The translations under genes and the position numbers were made by a program. Shown here piece after piece: positions 22,224-33,810 of a stretch of DNA of 64,000 bases. Position 1 is the stretch's first letter, and every line of letters starts with the position of its first letter. The notes beneath the pieces are model-generated. The model was not told the origin of the DNA, made no database searches, and saw only the letters and a program-made list of their open reading frames with translations. This DNA is from Telmatactis stephensoni (lineage: Eukaryota > Cnidaria > Anthozoa > Actiniaria > Isophelliidae): positions 345,001-409,000 of the forward strand of contig JALIZF010001751.1 in the NCBI GenBank assembly GCA_029948255.1. The letters are read 5' to 3'.

Positions 22224-24820
22224 TCAATGTTCTTAGTCTACATATCAAGTCTCTTTGGTGGGACAACAACACGTCCCGATCGAGTAACCACTGGCTTGGG
22301 ACTCTCTTTCACATCAGTCGTAGCCTCTGGTGGGGTCTTCCATTGGGTCTGGTTCCTGGACGTCAGTTGGTACCAAAGATCGTACGGTCTTTTGGGTTGG
22401 GGACAAGATGTCTTCTATTCCTCCTAATCCCACTTAGGGTGCTCGTTGTCTTAACCAAGTATGACCTAGGTGTACTTGCTTTCTCCATGACCTGGTTTCT
22501 TCTGGTCAGTTAACCACACGTTGGTTCCAGGTTGTAGTACTGGGAGATCTTTTGCCTTGTGGTGGTTGTTAAAGTTAGCACATTGTTGAACTTTGTATGT
22601 GTGTTCTTTGGCTTTGAGATCAGTTGGTCTCAGTTGGCATCAGTTGGTCTGGTGTTACAGGTAGTGTAGTCCTCAGTTTCCGTCCCATCAGCAACTGGGC
22701 AGGGCTCGACCCATTGTATAGTAGAGTTGCTCTGTATGATAGCATTGCCAAGTAGGGGTCCTCAGCCTTCTTCAATAGACGTTTCTATGTATGGCCCTTT
22801 CAGCTTCCCCATTGCTCTGTGGGTAACGAGGGCTACTTGTCAGGTGAGCAAACCCCCAATCTTCTGAGAATCGTGAGAATGGCTGAGCTGAATACTGTGG
22901 ACCGTTGTCAGAAATTACGGTTTCTGGGATGCCATGACGTGCAAAAATGGACTTGAGATGTTCCACGACGTCCTCTGATGTCTCATTCCTTAAAGGGGCG
23001 ACTTCAAAGTACCTTGAGAAGTAATCAACAACAAGCACATATGCATATGGCTTCCCTTTGAGATAGAACAAATCTGTTGCTACCTTCTGCCATGGTCGAT
23101 CAGGTAGCTCAGTGGGGATCATTGTTTCTGGATGGTTCTTTCTTTCCTCACAACATGTCTTGCATGTAGTGACCATGTCTTCTATTTGTTTGCTGAGTCC
23201 TGGCCACCACACCGAGCACTGTGCTCTCTCACGACATTTTCTGATTCCTTGGTGGCCTTCATGGATGGCCCCAAGAATTTCTAGACGCATAGCAGAGGGA
23301 ATAATGATCCTTGTGTCCTTCATTAAAAGGTCTTGTTGGATAGTTATGGTGTGTCTCTCAGGCCAGTATGCTTTTAGTGGAGAGGGGACTTTGCTCTTGT
23401 CAGGCCAGCCCTCTAGGCTAAATTCTTTCAGTCTTTGACACACTTCGTCCTCACCTTGGAGAGCTCGTATTTGTGCTATTTTTTTTTCAGTTGCAGGCAA
23501 ACCTGTGGTGATTGATGATACATACAGGATAAGATCTTCTGTTAGCTGCTGATCCTGTGGTGAGGGTGGGCCAGTCAATGGTGCTCGTGAGAGTGCGTCA
23601 GCAGTGACTAGTTCTTTTCCTGGGATGTGTCTAATAGTGTAGGAGTAGCGCATCAGTCTCATCCTGAATCGTTGAATTCTGGGTGGCATATCATACAGTG
23701 TCTTAGAGCTAAGAAGCGGTACGAAGGGCTTATGGTCAGTTTCTATCAAGATATCTTTCCCCGTAATGTAGTTACTGAATCGTTCGCAGGCCCAGGTTGT
23801 GGCTTGTGCTTCTTTTTTCTATTTGGGCGTATCTTTGCTCTACGCTTGTCATAGTACGAGAAGCATATGCTACAGCTTTCACAGTGGCATCAGGTTGTTT
23901 TTGTGTAAGAACAGCACCAAGGCCAAATCATGACGCATCTGCAGTGATTGTTGTTTCTCTTGAAGGGTCATAGTATGCTAGTGTTGGGGTGTTGCTGAGT
24001 TCATCCTTTAGGTCTTGGTAGGCTGACTGCTGTGATAGCCCCCAGGAAAAGGTACTTTTCTTGTCTAGAAGGTCACGTAGTGGCTTTGTTTTCTCTGCAA
24101 GATGAGGGATAAACTTCCCCTGCTGATTGACCATTCCCAGGAATCTTTGTACATCACTCGTGTTCTGTGGTATGGGCATTTCCTGAATAGCTTTCACTTT
24201 CTCTGGGTCAGACTGGATTCTGTCGCCATTGATTACATATCCAGCGAATTTCACCTCTGCCTTTGAAAATTCACACTTATCAGCATTGAGCGTCACTCCG
24301 GCTTCTTGGAGGCAAGCTAGGGTGGCATGAAGACGTGTATCATGTTCCTCTTGGGTTCTGCCATGGATTAATACATCATCAATTAGAGAAACTACACCAT
24401 CAGATCCTTCAAGGACGCGTTGCATTTTCATTTCAAAGTGTTCTGGGGCTGTTTTAATGCCAAAGGGCATTCTGTTAAAACAAAACCTCCCAAAATGAAT
24501 GTAGTTAGCAACTTAGCATCGGGAGTCAACTTCTGTTGCCAAAACCCTGAATTTGCATCCACTTTGCTGAAGACCTTGGATTCGCCAATTTGTCCCAGGA
24601 GATCGTCAATTTTTGGTAGAGGATATGGCTCTCTTAGGACATTTTCATTCAATTTTGTAAGGTCAAATTCGTACATTGCCATTTGGCTTGGGTACAACCA
24701 CCATCCCTGCACACCACTCAGTTGGAACCCCGTCAGGAATTCTAGAAATCACCCCAAGATCTTCCATTAGTGCAAGCTCCTCTTTAACTTTTTCCATTAG
24801 GGGAACAGCCACCTGACGGG
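22224..24820 (-). pseudogene. pol: Ty3/gypsy pol, 5'-truncated and frameshifted
   Basis: Minus-strand retrotransposon polyprotein. The reverse transcriptase starts at about 24815 (VAVPLMEKVKEELALMEDLG), passes VFSKVDANSGFWQ, and continues at 24470 with MPFGIKTAPEHFE and SLIDDVLIHGRTQEEHD (the Y/I-x-DD box reads IDDV). The RNase H end (IETDHKPFVPLL, IRHIPGKELVTADALSRAP) leads into the integrase: an H2C2 zinc finger (HEGHQGIRKC...CKTC), catalytic Asp in VATDLF, Asp in ISDNGPQY and Glu in SNGEAERA. A stop follows at 22772-22774, but similarity continues (AEDPYLAMLSYRATLLYNGS, VVTRSGRVVVPPKR) to about 22224 with shifts. Gag and protease are absent; the 5' end is cut at the LINE junction. Confidence 0.9.
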
Positions 24821-24827
24821 GTGTTCA

Positions 24828-25895
24828 TCCACCTACCTCCAACAAGATTTGGATGGCCTGCAGAAATGGAGCCTAGACAACTGCATGGTTTTCAACGCCT
24901 CCAAATGTAAATCTCTTCACATCTCTATGAAGAAAAATCCTAGTTGTGCCAGAACGTACGATCTGGGAAGTCAAGAACTCGAGTGTGTTCCATATATTAA
25001 AGATCTTGGGATCACTGTTTCCTGTAATCTTCACTGGGCAAAGCACATTGAAAAAATTACCTCAAAGGCCAAGACTCTTGGCTTGATCAGGCGAGTTTGC
25101 CGCGATTATGATGACGTTAAGATTAGGAAATTGTTGTACAGTCTTTTGGTTAGACCCCAACTTGATTACTGTTCCTTTCTATGATCGCCTTATACTGTCA
25201 AACACAGAGCTCTAATTGAAAATGTCCAATGGCGCGCAACCAAGTTTATACTTCATTACCCACCAAGGAATGTCTCTTATGCTGAAAGGCTCGTATCACT
25301 GGACCAGTTACCGCTGGAATACCGTAGGGAAATCAGAGACATTCTACTCTTCTACAAGTTCAAATCTGGTGCTATGTCCATAAACTGTTGTGACTATTTC
25401 ATCCTACCACAAGTGGATACATAACATAACTTTGACCCAAACAATTTCAGAATTAAAGCTAGGCATAAACAAAACTATTTTATATACTCATATTTCCCAC
25501 AAGCTGTAAATTTGTGGAACAATTTGCCTTAGGACTTTAAGAATTGCCAGTCCTTGGTATCACTTCAAACTAGACTTTCATGTCATTACAAAAGCCTTAT
25601 GCCATCATATGTACCACCTTTAACTTGCTTACTGACACTAAATTGATTTTTATATAGCCATATATATGCATATTATTATTCAAGCATGTGTGATATCTAA
25701 ATTTATAACTTTATTGTATATAGTTTGTAATGATTGTATTGTACATTTTATAGTCATGGGAGCAGTTGTCAATTGGGACTTTATCCTGTTACTGCCTCCT
25801 GTCACACCCCTCTTTTTATTATTATTATCTTTTTTTTTGTATATGTATTCGTCTTTTTATTTGTGATGAATTTAATAAACATAAACAAAACATAA
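24828..25895 (+). mobile_element. CR1/L2-like LINE, 3' end
   Basis: 5'-truncated non-LTR retrotransposon. The coding part starts at YLQQDLDGLQKWSLDNCM and includes FNASKCKSLHIS, IKDLGITVSCNLHWAKHIEK and LYSLLVRPQLDYCSFL, the conserved C-terminal end of CR1/L2-type reverse transcriptase. TGA at 25182-25184 replaces the Trp of the usual W-S-P. The frame then continues (YPPRNVSYAERLVSLDQLPL) to about 25645 with further stops. The 3' end is an A-rich AATAAACATAAAC repeat near 25871-25895, beyond which a DIRS-like fragment begins, suggesting target-primed insertion there. Confidence 0.85.
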
Positions 25896-25899
25896 ACAA

Positions 25900-26140
25900 G
25901 ATTCATTTCAAGATGGATACCATCTCATTAGTCAAGGAATTGGTCCATCCCAATGATTTTTTAGCCACAATTGATTTGAAGGATGCTTATTTAAGCATCC
26001 CAATTGTTAAACCTCATCACAAATATCTACAATTCTTCTGGTATTATGAGATTTTTCAGTTTACCTGCCTGCTGTTTGGCTATAGTTTAGCACCTAGGGT
26101 TTTTACCAAGGTCCTTAAACCTGTTATCGCCATTATGTAC
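25900..26140 (+). pseudogene. DIRS-like reverse transcriptase fragment
   Basis: Short RT segment: HFKMDTISLVKELV, FLATIDLKDAYLSIPI, HHKYLQFFWYYEIFQFTCL, FGYSLAPRVFTKVLKPV. This is the palm/fingers region of DIRS-type (tyrosine-recombinase) retrotransposons, distinct from the Ngaro copy downstream. Truncated at both sides; the following sequence is a GTT-rich simple repeat. Confidence 0.75.
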
Positions 26141-26239
26141 TGTAATCTTTGTTTTCTTTGTTGGCATTATTCTGGGTTGTTTCGTTGTTGTTGTTGTGTT
26201 TGTTGTTGTTTTGGTGTTGTTTATTAGTTAAAACAGCTT

Positions 26240-27263
26240 CTATCGCAATTCTCTTCTGACTCCCAGTGTACAAACATATGCCTGGTTACCTTGAGAAAAA
26301 AACCAATATTTCAGAATTTCAGTGTAATTGCTATAAGAGCTTTTTGAATGCAGTACTGAACATTTTTTTTCATTTTAGATTAGCACCACCGCCTTCTCAA
26401 AAGAGGAGACTGTTACCAGTCTCAGTCGTGCAAAACGACCTAAGAACAGTGAAATGCTGCCATATAAAATTGTATGTACTATGTTCCTCTTGAAACCACA
26501 GTTGATTGTAGAATAAACTTCTGGACAACCAAAACTCAAGCAGACCAACGTAACTTTATGATATCTGCAATCAGATAGTGTACAATTAGTGAGAATGGGT
26601 GACGTTTTTTTTAATCTCAACATGCGAGCAGAATCTATGTCAAAAGGCATGGTGCACCATGTATGGCATTAAGGACACCAGGTCGGTATCTAAATTAATA
26701 ATAAGACTTCAATTGATTTGAACATTTTAATAGAAAGTCGGTACGTTTAACAGACACAAAGATGTTCTAAAGTTATTCAGCGAAGGTGTATCATCAGTAA
26801 ATGGAAAAAAGATGCCATTTTCCCTCAATAGCCTTTGAAAAAGCAAGACAATGGTTCAAACGATTTGCATTTATGTCAGATGTAATGCCAACAACTGGAA
26901 TTAAGCACTTGCCTTCTTGCTTAAGAGAAGCATTTATATGCTTTACAAAGAAGAAATGTCAAGGAGAGGAGAAAATGATAAGAATGTGTTAAGTGAAACG
27001 TGTTTCATTCATTGAATGTGAACAAAAGAATTCCCCAATGTTAAAATTCCGAAGGTATACTGAACTGGTTATCCAGTTTTTTTTACCATTTTCTCATTGC
27101 AGCAAAGTTGATTTACAAAATGTACAATATGTGTGCATCTAAAGTCCCAGTTCCAAAGCTCACATGTAAATAAGCAACAAAGGATAAGGCTTACCAACAT
27201 GAGAAAAGTCCACCTTGTACAACAAAAGTAAGCGCTTCACATTAGTTGCCATTGTGACATAAA
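26240..27263. other. Non-coding, no supported feature
   Basis: Only short unsupported ORFs (for example 26801-26992). Flank of the Ngaro element. Confidence 0.4.
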
Positions 27264-27496
27264 TGTGGTGTTTTGAGGGGTACTCAAAAGCATTAATTGT
27301 GAGTGATCCCCGTAGAGGTTAGTTGTTGCGTTGATAGATTTATCGATTACCCTTGGACTTTGTTCTTAGCCTCGTCACCAGCTTGATCACGTGCCTATTA
27401 GTGTAGCTATTGTACATGCCTTGTTAGATCGATTATCTATCAATGCAATTTCAGTGTATACACTATACGTATAGCTTGTTAAGGTTCTAAATTTTT
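27264..27496 (+). repeat. Ngaro A1 repeat (5' end)
   Basis: Direct copy of 33398-33630. It ends exactly at the gag ATG, so it must contain the promoter and 5' leader. Confidence 0.9.
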
Positions 27497-28600
27497 ATGG
27501 CTTATTCGCTTCGAGAACGTAAGCAAATTGATTACAAGAAAATGGAGAGCGGAGACGACGAGTTGGAAAAGAAATCATGCGATGACACAGAGATCAAAGA
27601 GGGGAACAATGAGGATGACAAAGAGACTGAGGTCAAAGAGGAGAGCGATGAGGATGACCACGAGGAGTGGGAAAATCTGATGGCTCAACTGGCTGACGAA
27701 GAAAAAAAGAAAGAAAATCTAGAAAAAGCTAACAAAAGAGATAAAAGAGCTCAGGAAAAGCTAGAGTTGAAAGACAAGATCGCGCAGTTGAGAGCAGAGA
27801 ATCTGGACAAGGAATTAAAAGTCAAAAATAAGAAGAAGATTTCCATGAAAGACCTCCACTCGTTCGAAACTCTAGCGAAAGATGTGGAGAAGAGGTTATC
27901 GAAGATGGGAATAACCGATCGAGCGCGTGAGGATGATTCGAGTGGGGACGAGTCCAGTGAAAGTTCAAGCTCCACAGACGAAGAACAGCGGCGACGATCG
28001 AAAAAACGAGGTAATAAGAGAGTTAAGTCCGGGAAGTCTGCTAAAATTGCTTCACGAGTAATTTGCCCTCAAATTTGGCCGCACAGCGAACTCACTCTAG
28101 GGTACGTGAGCAAAGACGTCAAATATGACGATCTAACTATTGAGGAATTTGTCGCGGGTTATAGCGCGATATTGTCCTTGTCCTCGTTATCAGACAAAGA
28201 AAGACGAGCACGGATCGAGCACTTGAACGCACTAATGTATTTAGCTACGGTCTACGAATGGAGCGCAGTCCGGAGTTATCACGCGGCTGTGCTCATGGAA
28301 ATCGAGCGAGGGCGGCGAGAATGGGGAGATTCCTTTGCATCAATTGAGAACCGGTCGTTCGCTGGATGCATAAGAAAATCCTGCCCATCCGTAAAAATAG
28401 AAAGCAAACGCCCCGTTGTGTTATTTTGTCGGGAGTTCAACAAGGGCAACTGTTCACACACAAAGGATCACTTTGCCATGTTGAGGGGAGAGAGGAAATG
28501 GCTGTCTCACATTTGCGCCGCCTGCTGGGTGAAAGACAGAAGTAAGAAAACGCACACAGAGTTCGCAGCAGAATGCCCTCACAAAAAGGAGGGGGAATGA
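27497..28600 (+). CDS. gag: Ngaro Gag-like protein
   Basis: 367 codons starting with ATG directly after A1. The N-terminal half is highly charged: acidic blocks, then a Lys/Glu coiled coil of roughly residues 50-120 (LEKANKRDKRAQEKLELKDK). A Ser/Asp-rich linker and basic patch follow. The C-terminus is a Cys/His zinc region (FCREFNKGNCSHTKDHF, HICAACW, then H and CPHKK), the knuckle-like motif of DIRS/Ngaro gag proteins. It would package the RNA. The frame ends in TGA at 28598-28600 followed by CTG, and the same frame stays open into the RT gene, so readthrough could make a Gag-Pol fusion. Confidence 0.85.
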   Translation: MAYSLRERKQIDYKKMESGDDELEKKSCDDTEIKEGNNEDDKETEVKEESDEDDHEEWENLMAQLADEEKKKENLEKANKRDKRAQEKLELKDKIAQLRAENLDKELKVKNKKKISMKDLHSFETLAKDVEKRLSKMGITDRAREDDSSGDESSESSSSTDEEQRRRSKKRGNKRVKSGKSAKIASRVICPQIWPHSELTLGYVSKDVKYDDLTIEEFVAGYSAILSLSSLSDKERRARIEHLNALMYLATVYEWSAVRSYHAAVLMEIERGRREWGDSFASIENRSFAGCIRKSCPSVKIESKRPVVLFCREFNKGNCSHTKDHFAMLRGERKWLSHICAACWVKDRSKKTHTEFAAECPHKKEGE

Positions 28601-30535
28601 CTGCGAACGAATGTTCAACACTGTAAACATGACGCTAATTCTCTAGACTGTAATCGTGACTCTCATTTTCAAGACTCTTGTGAGGCAGTTGATTTATCAA
28701 TTAACCTTACGGAAACGCCCCCAAGGTCAAGGCCTTGTGTTTTACCGCGTGACTTAGAAAAACCAGACTCTCATGAGCTTTGTCTCATTTCCAATCTTAA
28801 GCAGGACACCAACATGACTTTAAACGATATTGAATTACGTCAAGACGAACATTTCAATTACTATGTTCAGTTGCATAACAAGATTTATGCCTCACATTGT
28901 CCCAATTATAAGCAATGCCGGATATCTTTGAAAACGAAGTTAAACATTCCGTTGTGGAGACAATACCTTGAAAAATATAAGGATAACAGTATATGTGATT
29001 ACTTGGAATTTGGATGGCCGGTTGGTTATCAATACGAGACTTACGGGTTCCCTGTCAGTGAATTACGAAATCACAGTGGTGCTACGAGTTTTCCGAAAGA
29101 ACTAGATAAGTATTTAAAGGACGAAACTTCGCGGGGATCGGTGGCTGGTCCGTTTGTTACAATACCATTTTCTCAAGGAATGGCTGTGTCACCTCTAAAT
29201 ACGGTTCCAAAGACAGACACGGATGAGCGACGAGTAATATTAGATCTGAGTTGGCCACTTAATTCATCAGTTAAGGAGGGGATCAATAAAAGATTGCATG
29301 AAGGAACGGATTGTGAGGTCACGTATCCTACAGTTGATAACATAGCGGCTCTAATAGCACACAAAGGATCGGGATGTCTTATTTACAAATGTGATCTAAA
29401 GAGAGCCTATCGGCAATTTCCGGTCGATCCATATGATTTTCCCCTGTTGGGGTTTCAGTGGAAAAACGAGTATTATTTTGACACTGTTCTGCCCATGGGG
29501 CTTAGATCGGCTGCTATGGCGTGTCAGAGGATAACCGATTCTGTGGCCTTTATTTGTAAACAGAACGGTTATGACGTTTTGAATTATTTAGACGATTTTC
29601 AAGGGGTGGAAAGTATCAACTCAGCGTGGCCCGCCTTTCACTATTTACAAAACTTACTAGACAGCCTGGGATTAGTAGAATCCATAAGTAAAGCTTGTTC
29701 CCCCGCTTCGAAGATGACTTGTCTGGGTGTACAATTTAACACAGACAGCATGACAATTTCCGTCACCCCTGAGTGACTGACGGAAATATTAAATCTAGTG
29801 GAGGACTGGCGACATAAGAAGAGAGCAACCAAACGAGAGATCCAGTCTCTCGTTGGAAAATTATCGTTTGTCTGCAAATGTGTTAAGCAAAGCCGCATTT
29901 TCATTATGCGTCTGTTGGACCTCCTAAAGTCGGTGAAGCATAATCATCATCATGTGAATATTGGTAGCGAGTGTCGCAAGGATCTCAGATGGTGGAGAGC
30001 ATTCATACGACAATATAATGGGGTGTCGATAATTAATACTTCGTTGTGGTCCAAGCCAGACGGAATATTCGCAACCGACGCGTGTCTTACAGGTTGTGGA
30101 GGAATCTACGAAAATAAGATTTTTCATACACAATTTCCATTGCAAATGCGGAACAAGGCGCCGTGTATTCATCATTTGGAGTGTTGGGCTATATTGGTTG
30201 CAATACGTCTATGGGGCGGGAACTGGAAAGGCATGCGCATACAAGTCTATTGTGATAATGAGTCGGTAGTACATATGATTAACTCCGGGAAGACCAAAGA
30301 TCCATTGATGGGAAGACTCTTGAGAAACATTTGGCTCTGTACAGCTACACAGGAACTGGAGCTTCGAGCGGTTCATCTCGCCGGGGAAGAGAACCGGCTG
30401 GCAGATAGTTTATCCAGATGGCACTTAGACCCAGAATTTTATGCGGCAAAACTCTATGAACACGGGGATACAAATACGTCATACCAGTTGGAAGTATTAG
30501 GAGATGACATTTTTAACTTACAAGAATACATTTGA
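28601..30535 (+). pseudogene. pol: Ngaro reverse transcriptase-RNase H, one TGA
   Basis: In frame with gag, open from 28601; the first ATG is 28814. RT landmarks: FVTIPFSQGMAVSPLNTVPK, RRVILDLSWPLN, IYKCDLKRAYRQFPVDP, VLPMGLRSAAMACQRITD and the active-site YLDD in VLNYLDDFQG. An in-frame TGA at 29774-29776, where Arg is expected (SVTPE-stop-LTEIL), looks like a CGA-to-TGA change; the frame then continues to 30535. RNase H residues are seen as Asp in IFATDACLTGCGG, Glu in HHLECWAILVA, Asp in VYCDNESVVHMI and the final Asp in ENRLADSLSRW. Overlaps the recombinase start by 32 bases in another frame. One nonsense codon is the only break I see. Confidence 0.9.
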
Positions 30536-33178
30536 TTATTTTCTTTCAGACATTGAGCTGTGTCAGCTGGAAAAGGAACTTCAGACGACCCGACGGTCTG
30601 CCTACGCGGCAGGAACTAGCAGGAATCATCGCTCCCAATGGAAGAGTTTTATGTTATTTTGTTTATATTTTGATCTGACGCCGCTGCCGGCAACATCTAG
30701 AGAAATTAGCTTATATTGTCAATTTTTAAGTCGAACCCTAACGCCACAGACAATAAGGAATTATTTAAGTGGAGTGAAACTGTTGCACGTAATAGGGGGT
30801 TTTGAGTTTAATATTTTAGAGTCGTATGTAGTACGAATCACTATGAAGGGTATTACCAGGATGGCGAAACACACGCCTAATAGGGCCCCTCCCATTACGC
30901 CAGAGATTTTACATCAATTAGTGAAAGTGTGCAACCTACAAGACGAAGGGGAGGTCACTTTGTTATGTGCCTGTCTATTTACCTTTTTCCTGATGGCTCG
31001 AATGTCTAATATCGTACCAGAGTCATCCAGGCATTTCGAAAAGTCAAAACACTTATGTAGAGGGGATATCTACCCTGCAGATGGGGGTCTCTTAGTCTTA
31101 TTTAAATGGACAAAAACCATTCAGAATAATGAACGGAGATTATTACTTCCGTTGGTTAAGATAGAGGACAGCCCACTATGTCCAGTAAGCATGTTTTACA
31201 GGATGAGTAAGTTGGTCCCAGCTACGGATCAGGCCCCTGCCTTTGTACGTTTAACCAATTCTCGTGGCAAGTATCAACCTATAACTAAAAGAGAACTAGA
31301 CGCCTAATAGGCGTTCACTCGGGCTACTTGTGTGTAGTACTTGGGGAGAAATGGAGAACAGAAGTTGATGGTAACCAGTTTGACTTGTCAGTGTCTTTTG
31401 ATTGCAAAAATGCATGTCAAGTACTCCCAGAGTAGAACACAAATTATATTTGGGAGAAAGTAGTTTGTACATAATTGTACCACATCATGGTTATTAATAT
31501 ACTGCTGGTCTTTTTATCACGCCAGACATATACAGTATATGGTCTGTTTTATTTTGTAAATGCCTACCAAATGATCCAATATGATCTATAGATAATACAT
31601 TATAGCTCAGACAATTTAAATTTCTATTCTGTATTTTTTTACTTTGATTTATGGAAACAAACTGACTTACAAACTGCAGCAGACTGTTTCAATGTCCAAG
31701 TTAAAATGAGTTTGATATTGCTGTTATCACATTGGTAGATTCTAGAAGTACCACAGTTACCTTTCTATGAAATCATTTCAGTACAGTACATTTCAGTTTC
31801 TTAACACAACTTTTCAATACATGGATTACCAGTTTTTAATATGGAGCAGATCAATGATTATAGCAGTAGTCAGTTGCTGATGCTTTATTTGAAGAAGTGA
31901 AATGTCATACAATATATGCTCATTACCGATACCATATATAGCTCCTCCATGCACATCAATCTGATACTACTACATACAGTAACATCTTCAATTCAATCCA
32001 CTTTATCTTGTTTCTGTGAACATGGTTGCACAAAGCTTGTACAAAATATATCATTTTGTACATTCTAAAATATATCATTTTGTACATTCTAAAATTATTC
32101 TTCAATTGTTGCTAATATAAGGTCTCATAAACATTACTATCATTTCCATGATTATCCATCACTATATTTTGATCTGCTAACATTGAACATGAGCATGATT
32201 GACAGTAAAGTGCATTCAATATATTAATCATGACATTGTACAAAATACAGATTGCACTAAATATAAGTTAATAATTAAAAAACCCATTTGTTTTCCATTG
32301 TGTATTTGGTGTAATTTTGCACCATTTACTAATCCCTGTTTCCTGGCTTAATTATTGAATACACCCTTGTCACCTTATTACGCAAAGGCAAGAATCTCCT
32401 AGTCTTTCTAATCAAAAACAAACATTGTAGATATTGTTAGTTAATTAGTTCGTTTTTAACACGGCTCTCGGGAACGAAGAGCATGGCTGTAGACACCGTG
32501 TATAAATAAAGCTTATATAGTCAAACATAATGTGCAAGCAGTGGTGAAATATTATTAATTTTAAACAAACTACTGATTCAAAAACAATATCTCCGTGTCT
32601 TACATGTCTGTCCTCAAGTGAAGTTCGCTGCCACAAATCGATCTGCCTCGTGTTCTTGGACGATCAATACATTATAAGTTGATTACAATAGCTGGTAAGA
32701 AGGTCACCACTAAATTCGAGAATTCGATATTAACGATTTAAAGCAAAGTATCTTGAAATTCCGATTGATAGCGTCCGCCATTTTGTTCTCAATCTCTCGC
32801 GACCACAGGAAGCCTCGTGGTCAACAGTGTACCCCAAAGGCTTCTGGGTAATTTGCCGATTTGCGACGTTGATAGATAGATTGATAGACCGAAAAGGTAA
32901 ACCTAGACTCGAGCTACCACAGGTAGCCCGAGTAATTAGTAGCCTTTGTACGGGCCAAACTAGAGTTGGCTGGAATTTCGTTTCCTCATCTGTTTAGGGG
33001 TCATTCATTCCGAAGGGGAGCGGCCTCGTTCGCCTTTCATTGTGGTGTGCCAGGCGAGATAATCCAAGTTTATGGAGACTGGGCATCGGATGCCTACAAA
33101 TCTTATTTAGAATATTCGCTACCGGCGAAACTGCTACTTGCAAATAATATGAAGAAGAATTTACTTACATATAGATAG
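30504..33178 (+). pseudogene. Ngaro tyrosine recombinase split by an insertion
   Basis: Begins at ATG 30504 inside the end of the RT gene. Part 1 (30504-31305) has an N-terminal SAM-like core-binding region (SRNHRSQWKSFMLFC, TIRNYLSGVKLLHVI) and the first catalytic Arg in LMARMSNIVP. Part 2 resumes at 32946 after the insertion and gives LFRGHSFRRGAASFAF (His and second Arg), VYGDW and YKSYLEY (candidate Tyr nucleophile), ending at 33178. Joining base 31305 to 32946 keeps the frame (ELDA then FVRAKLELAGI), so the gene was intact before the DNA element landed. It would recombine the circular copy into the genome. Confidence 0.9.
31306..32941. mobile_element. 1.6-kb non-autonomous DNA transposon in the recombinase
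   Basis: Inserted into the recombinase gene. The bases GCCT at 31302-31305 recur at 32942-32945 and are the candidate target duplication. Near both ends lies the inverted motif ACTCGGGCTAC followed by T/CTGTG (left 31318-31328, right 32920-32932 inverted), although the outermost 12-15 bp do not match well. No coding signature inside. It could be a MITE-like derivative; the superfamily is not determined. Confidence 0.7.
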
Positions 33179-33252
33179 ATTTATTTGAGTTTCCTTAGTC
33201 ATTAAGTGTACGTTCCACAACATCTGACACTTTATCTTCTTTGGGGGTCGTT

Positions 33253-33398
33253 GGTGGCGAAGTTTACTTGCGAATGTTAGTTGTAGTGTTCCTTAGTCCT
33301 TTTTTGTGCCTGTGGCACTTCGCAATAAACTTCCTTACCCAAAACTAAGATTCTGTTGTCAGGTGTTGTTGTTCTTTATATATAGCTAGCTCAGAATT
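33253..33398 (+). repeat. Ngaro B1 repeat
   Basis: 146 bp, direct copy of B2 (33665-33810); abuts A2 directly. Confidence 0.9.
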
Positions 33399-33630
33399 GT
33401 GGTGTTTTGAGGGGTACTCAAAAGCATTAATTGTGAGCGATCCCCGTAGAGGTTAGTTGTTGCGTTGATAGATTTATCGATTACCCTTGGACTTTGTTCT
33501 TAGCCTCGTCACCAGCTTGATCACGTGCCTATTAGTGTAGCTATTGTACATGCCTTGTTAGATCGATTATCTATCAATGCAATTTCAGTGTATACACTAT
33601 ACGTATAGCTTGTTAAGGTTCTAAATTTTT
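33398..33630 (+). repeat. Ngaro A2 repeat
   Basis: 233 bp, direct copy of A1; one substitution seen (GTGAGC here, GTGAGT in A1). Confidence 0.9.
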
Positions 33631-33664
33631 CCCACCACTCCCACCCTCTAGTTAATTAAGGGAA

Positions 33665-33810
33665 GGTGGCGAAGTTTACTTGCGAATGTTAGTTGTAGTG
33701 TTCCTTAGTCCTTTTTTGTGCCTGTGGCACTTCGCAATAAACTTCCTTACCCAAAACTAAGATTCTGTTGTCAGGTGTTGTTGTTCTTTATATATAGCTA
33801 GCTCAGAATT
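33665..33810 (+). repeat. Ngaro B2 repeat (3' end)
   Basis: 146 bp, appears identical to B1; marks the 3' boundary of the element. Confidence 0.9.

Larger units (their letters stand above)
27264..33810 (+). mobile_element. Ngaro-type YR retrotransposon, near-complete
   Basis: Has the split-direct-repeat structure that defines Ngaro: A1 (27264-27496) - genes - B1 (33253-33398) - A2 (33398-33630) - B2 (33665-33810). A1 and A2 are both 233 bp with one C/T difference seen; B1 and B2 are both 146 bp and look identical. A2 and B2 are separated by 34 bp. Genes are gag, RT/RNase H and a tyrosine recombinase. Such elements integrate through a circular DNA copy using the recombinase instead of an integrase. 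The near-identity of repeats indicates a recent insertion. A 1.6-kb DNA element at 31306-32941 splits the recombinase. Confidence 0.92.

Noticed and set aside
22227..22427. Plus-strand ORF in gypsy 3' region
   Set aside because: It is antisense to readable gypsy pol sequence.
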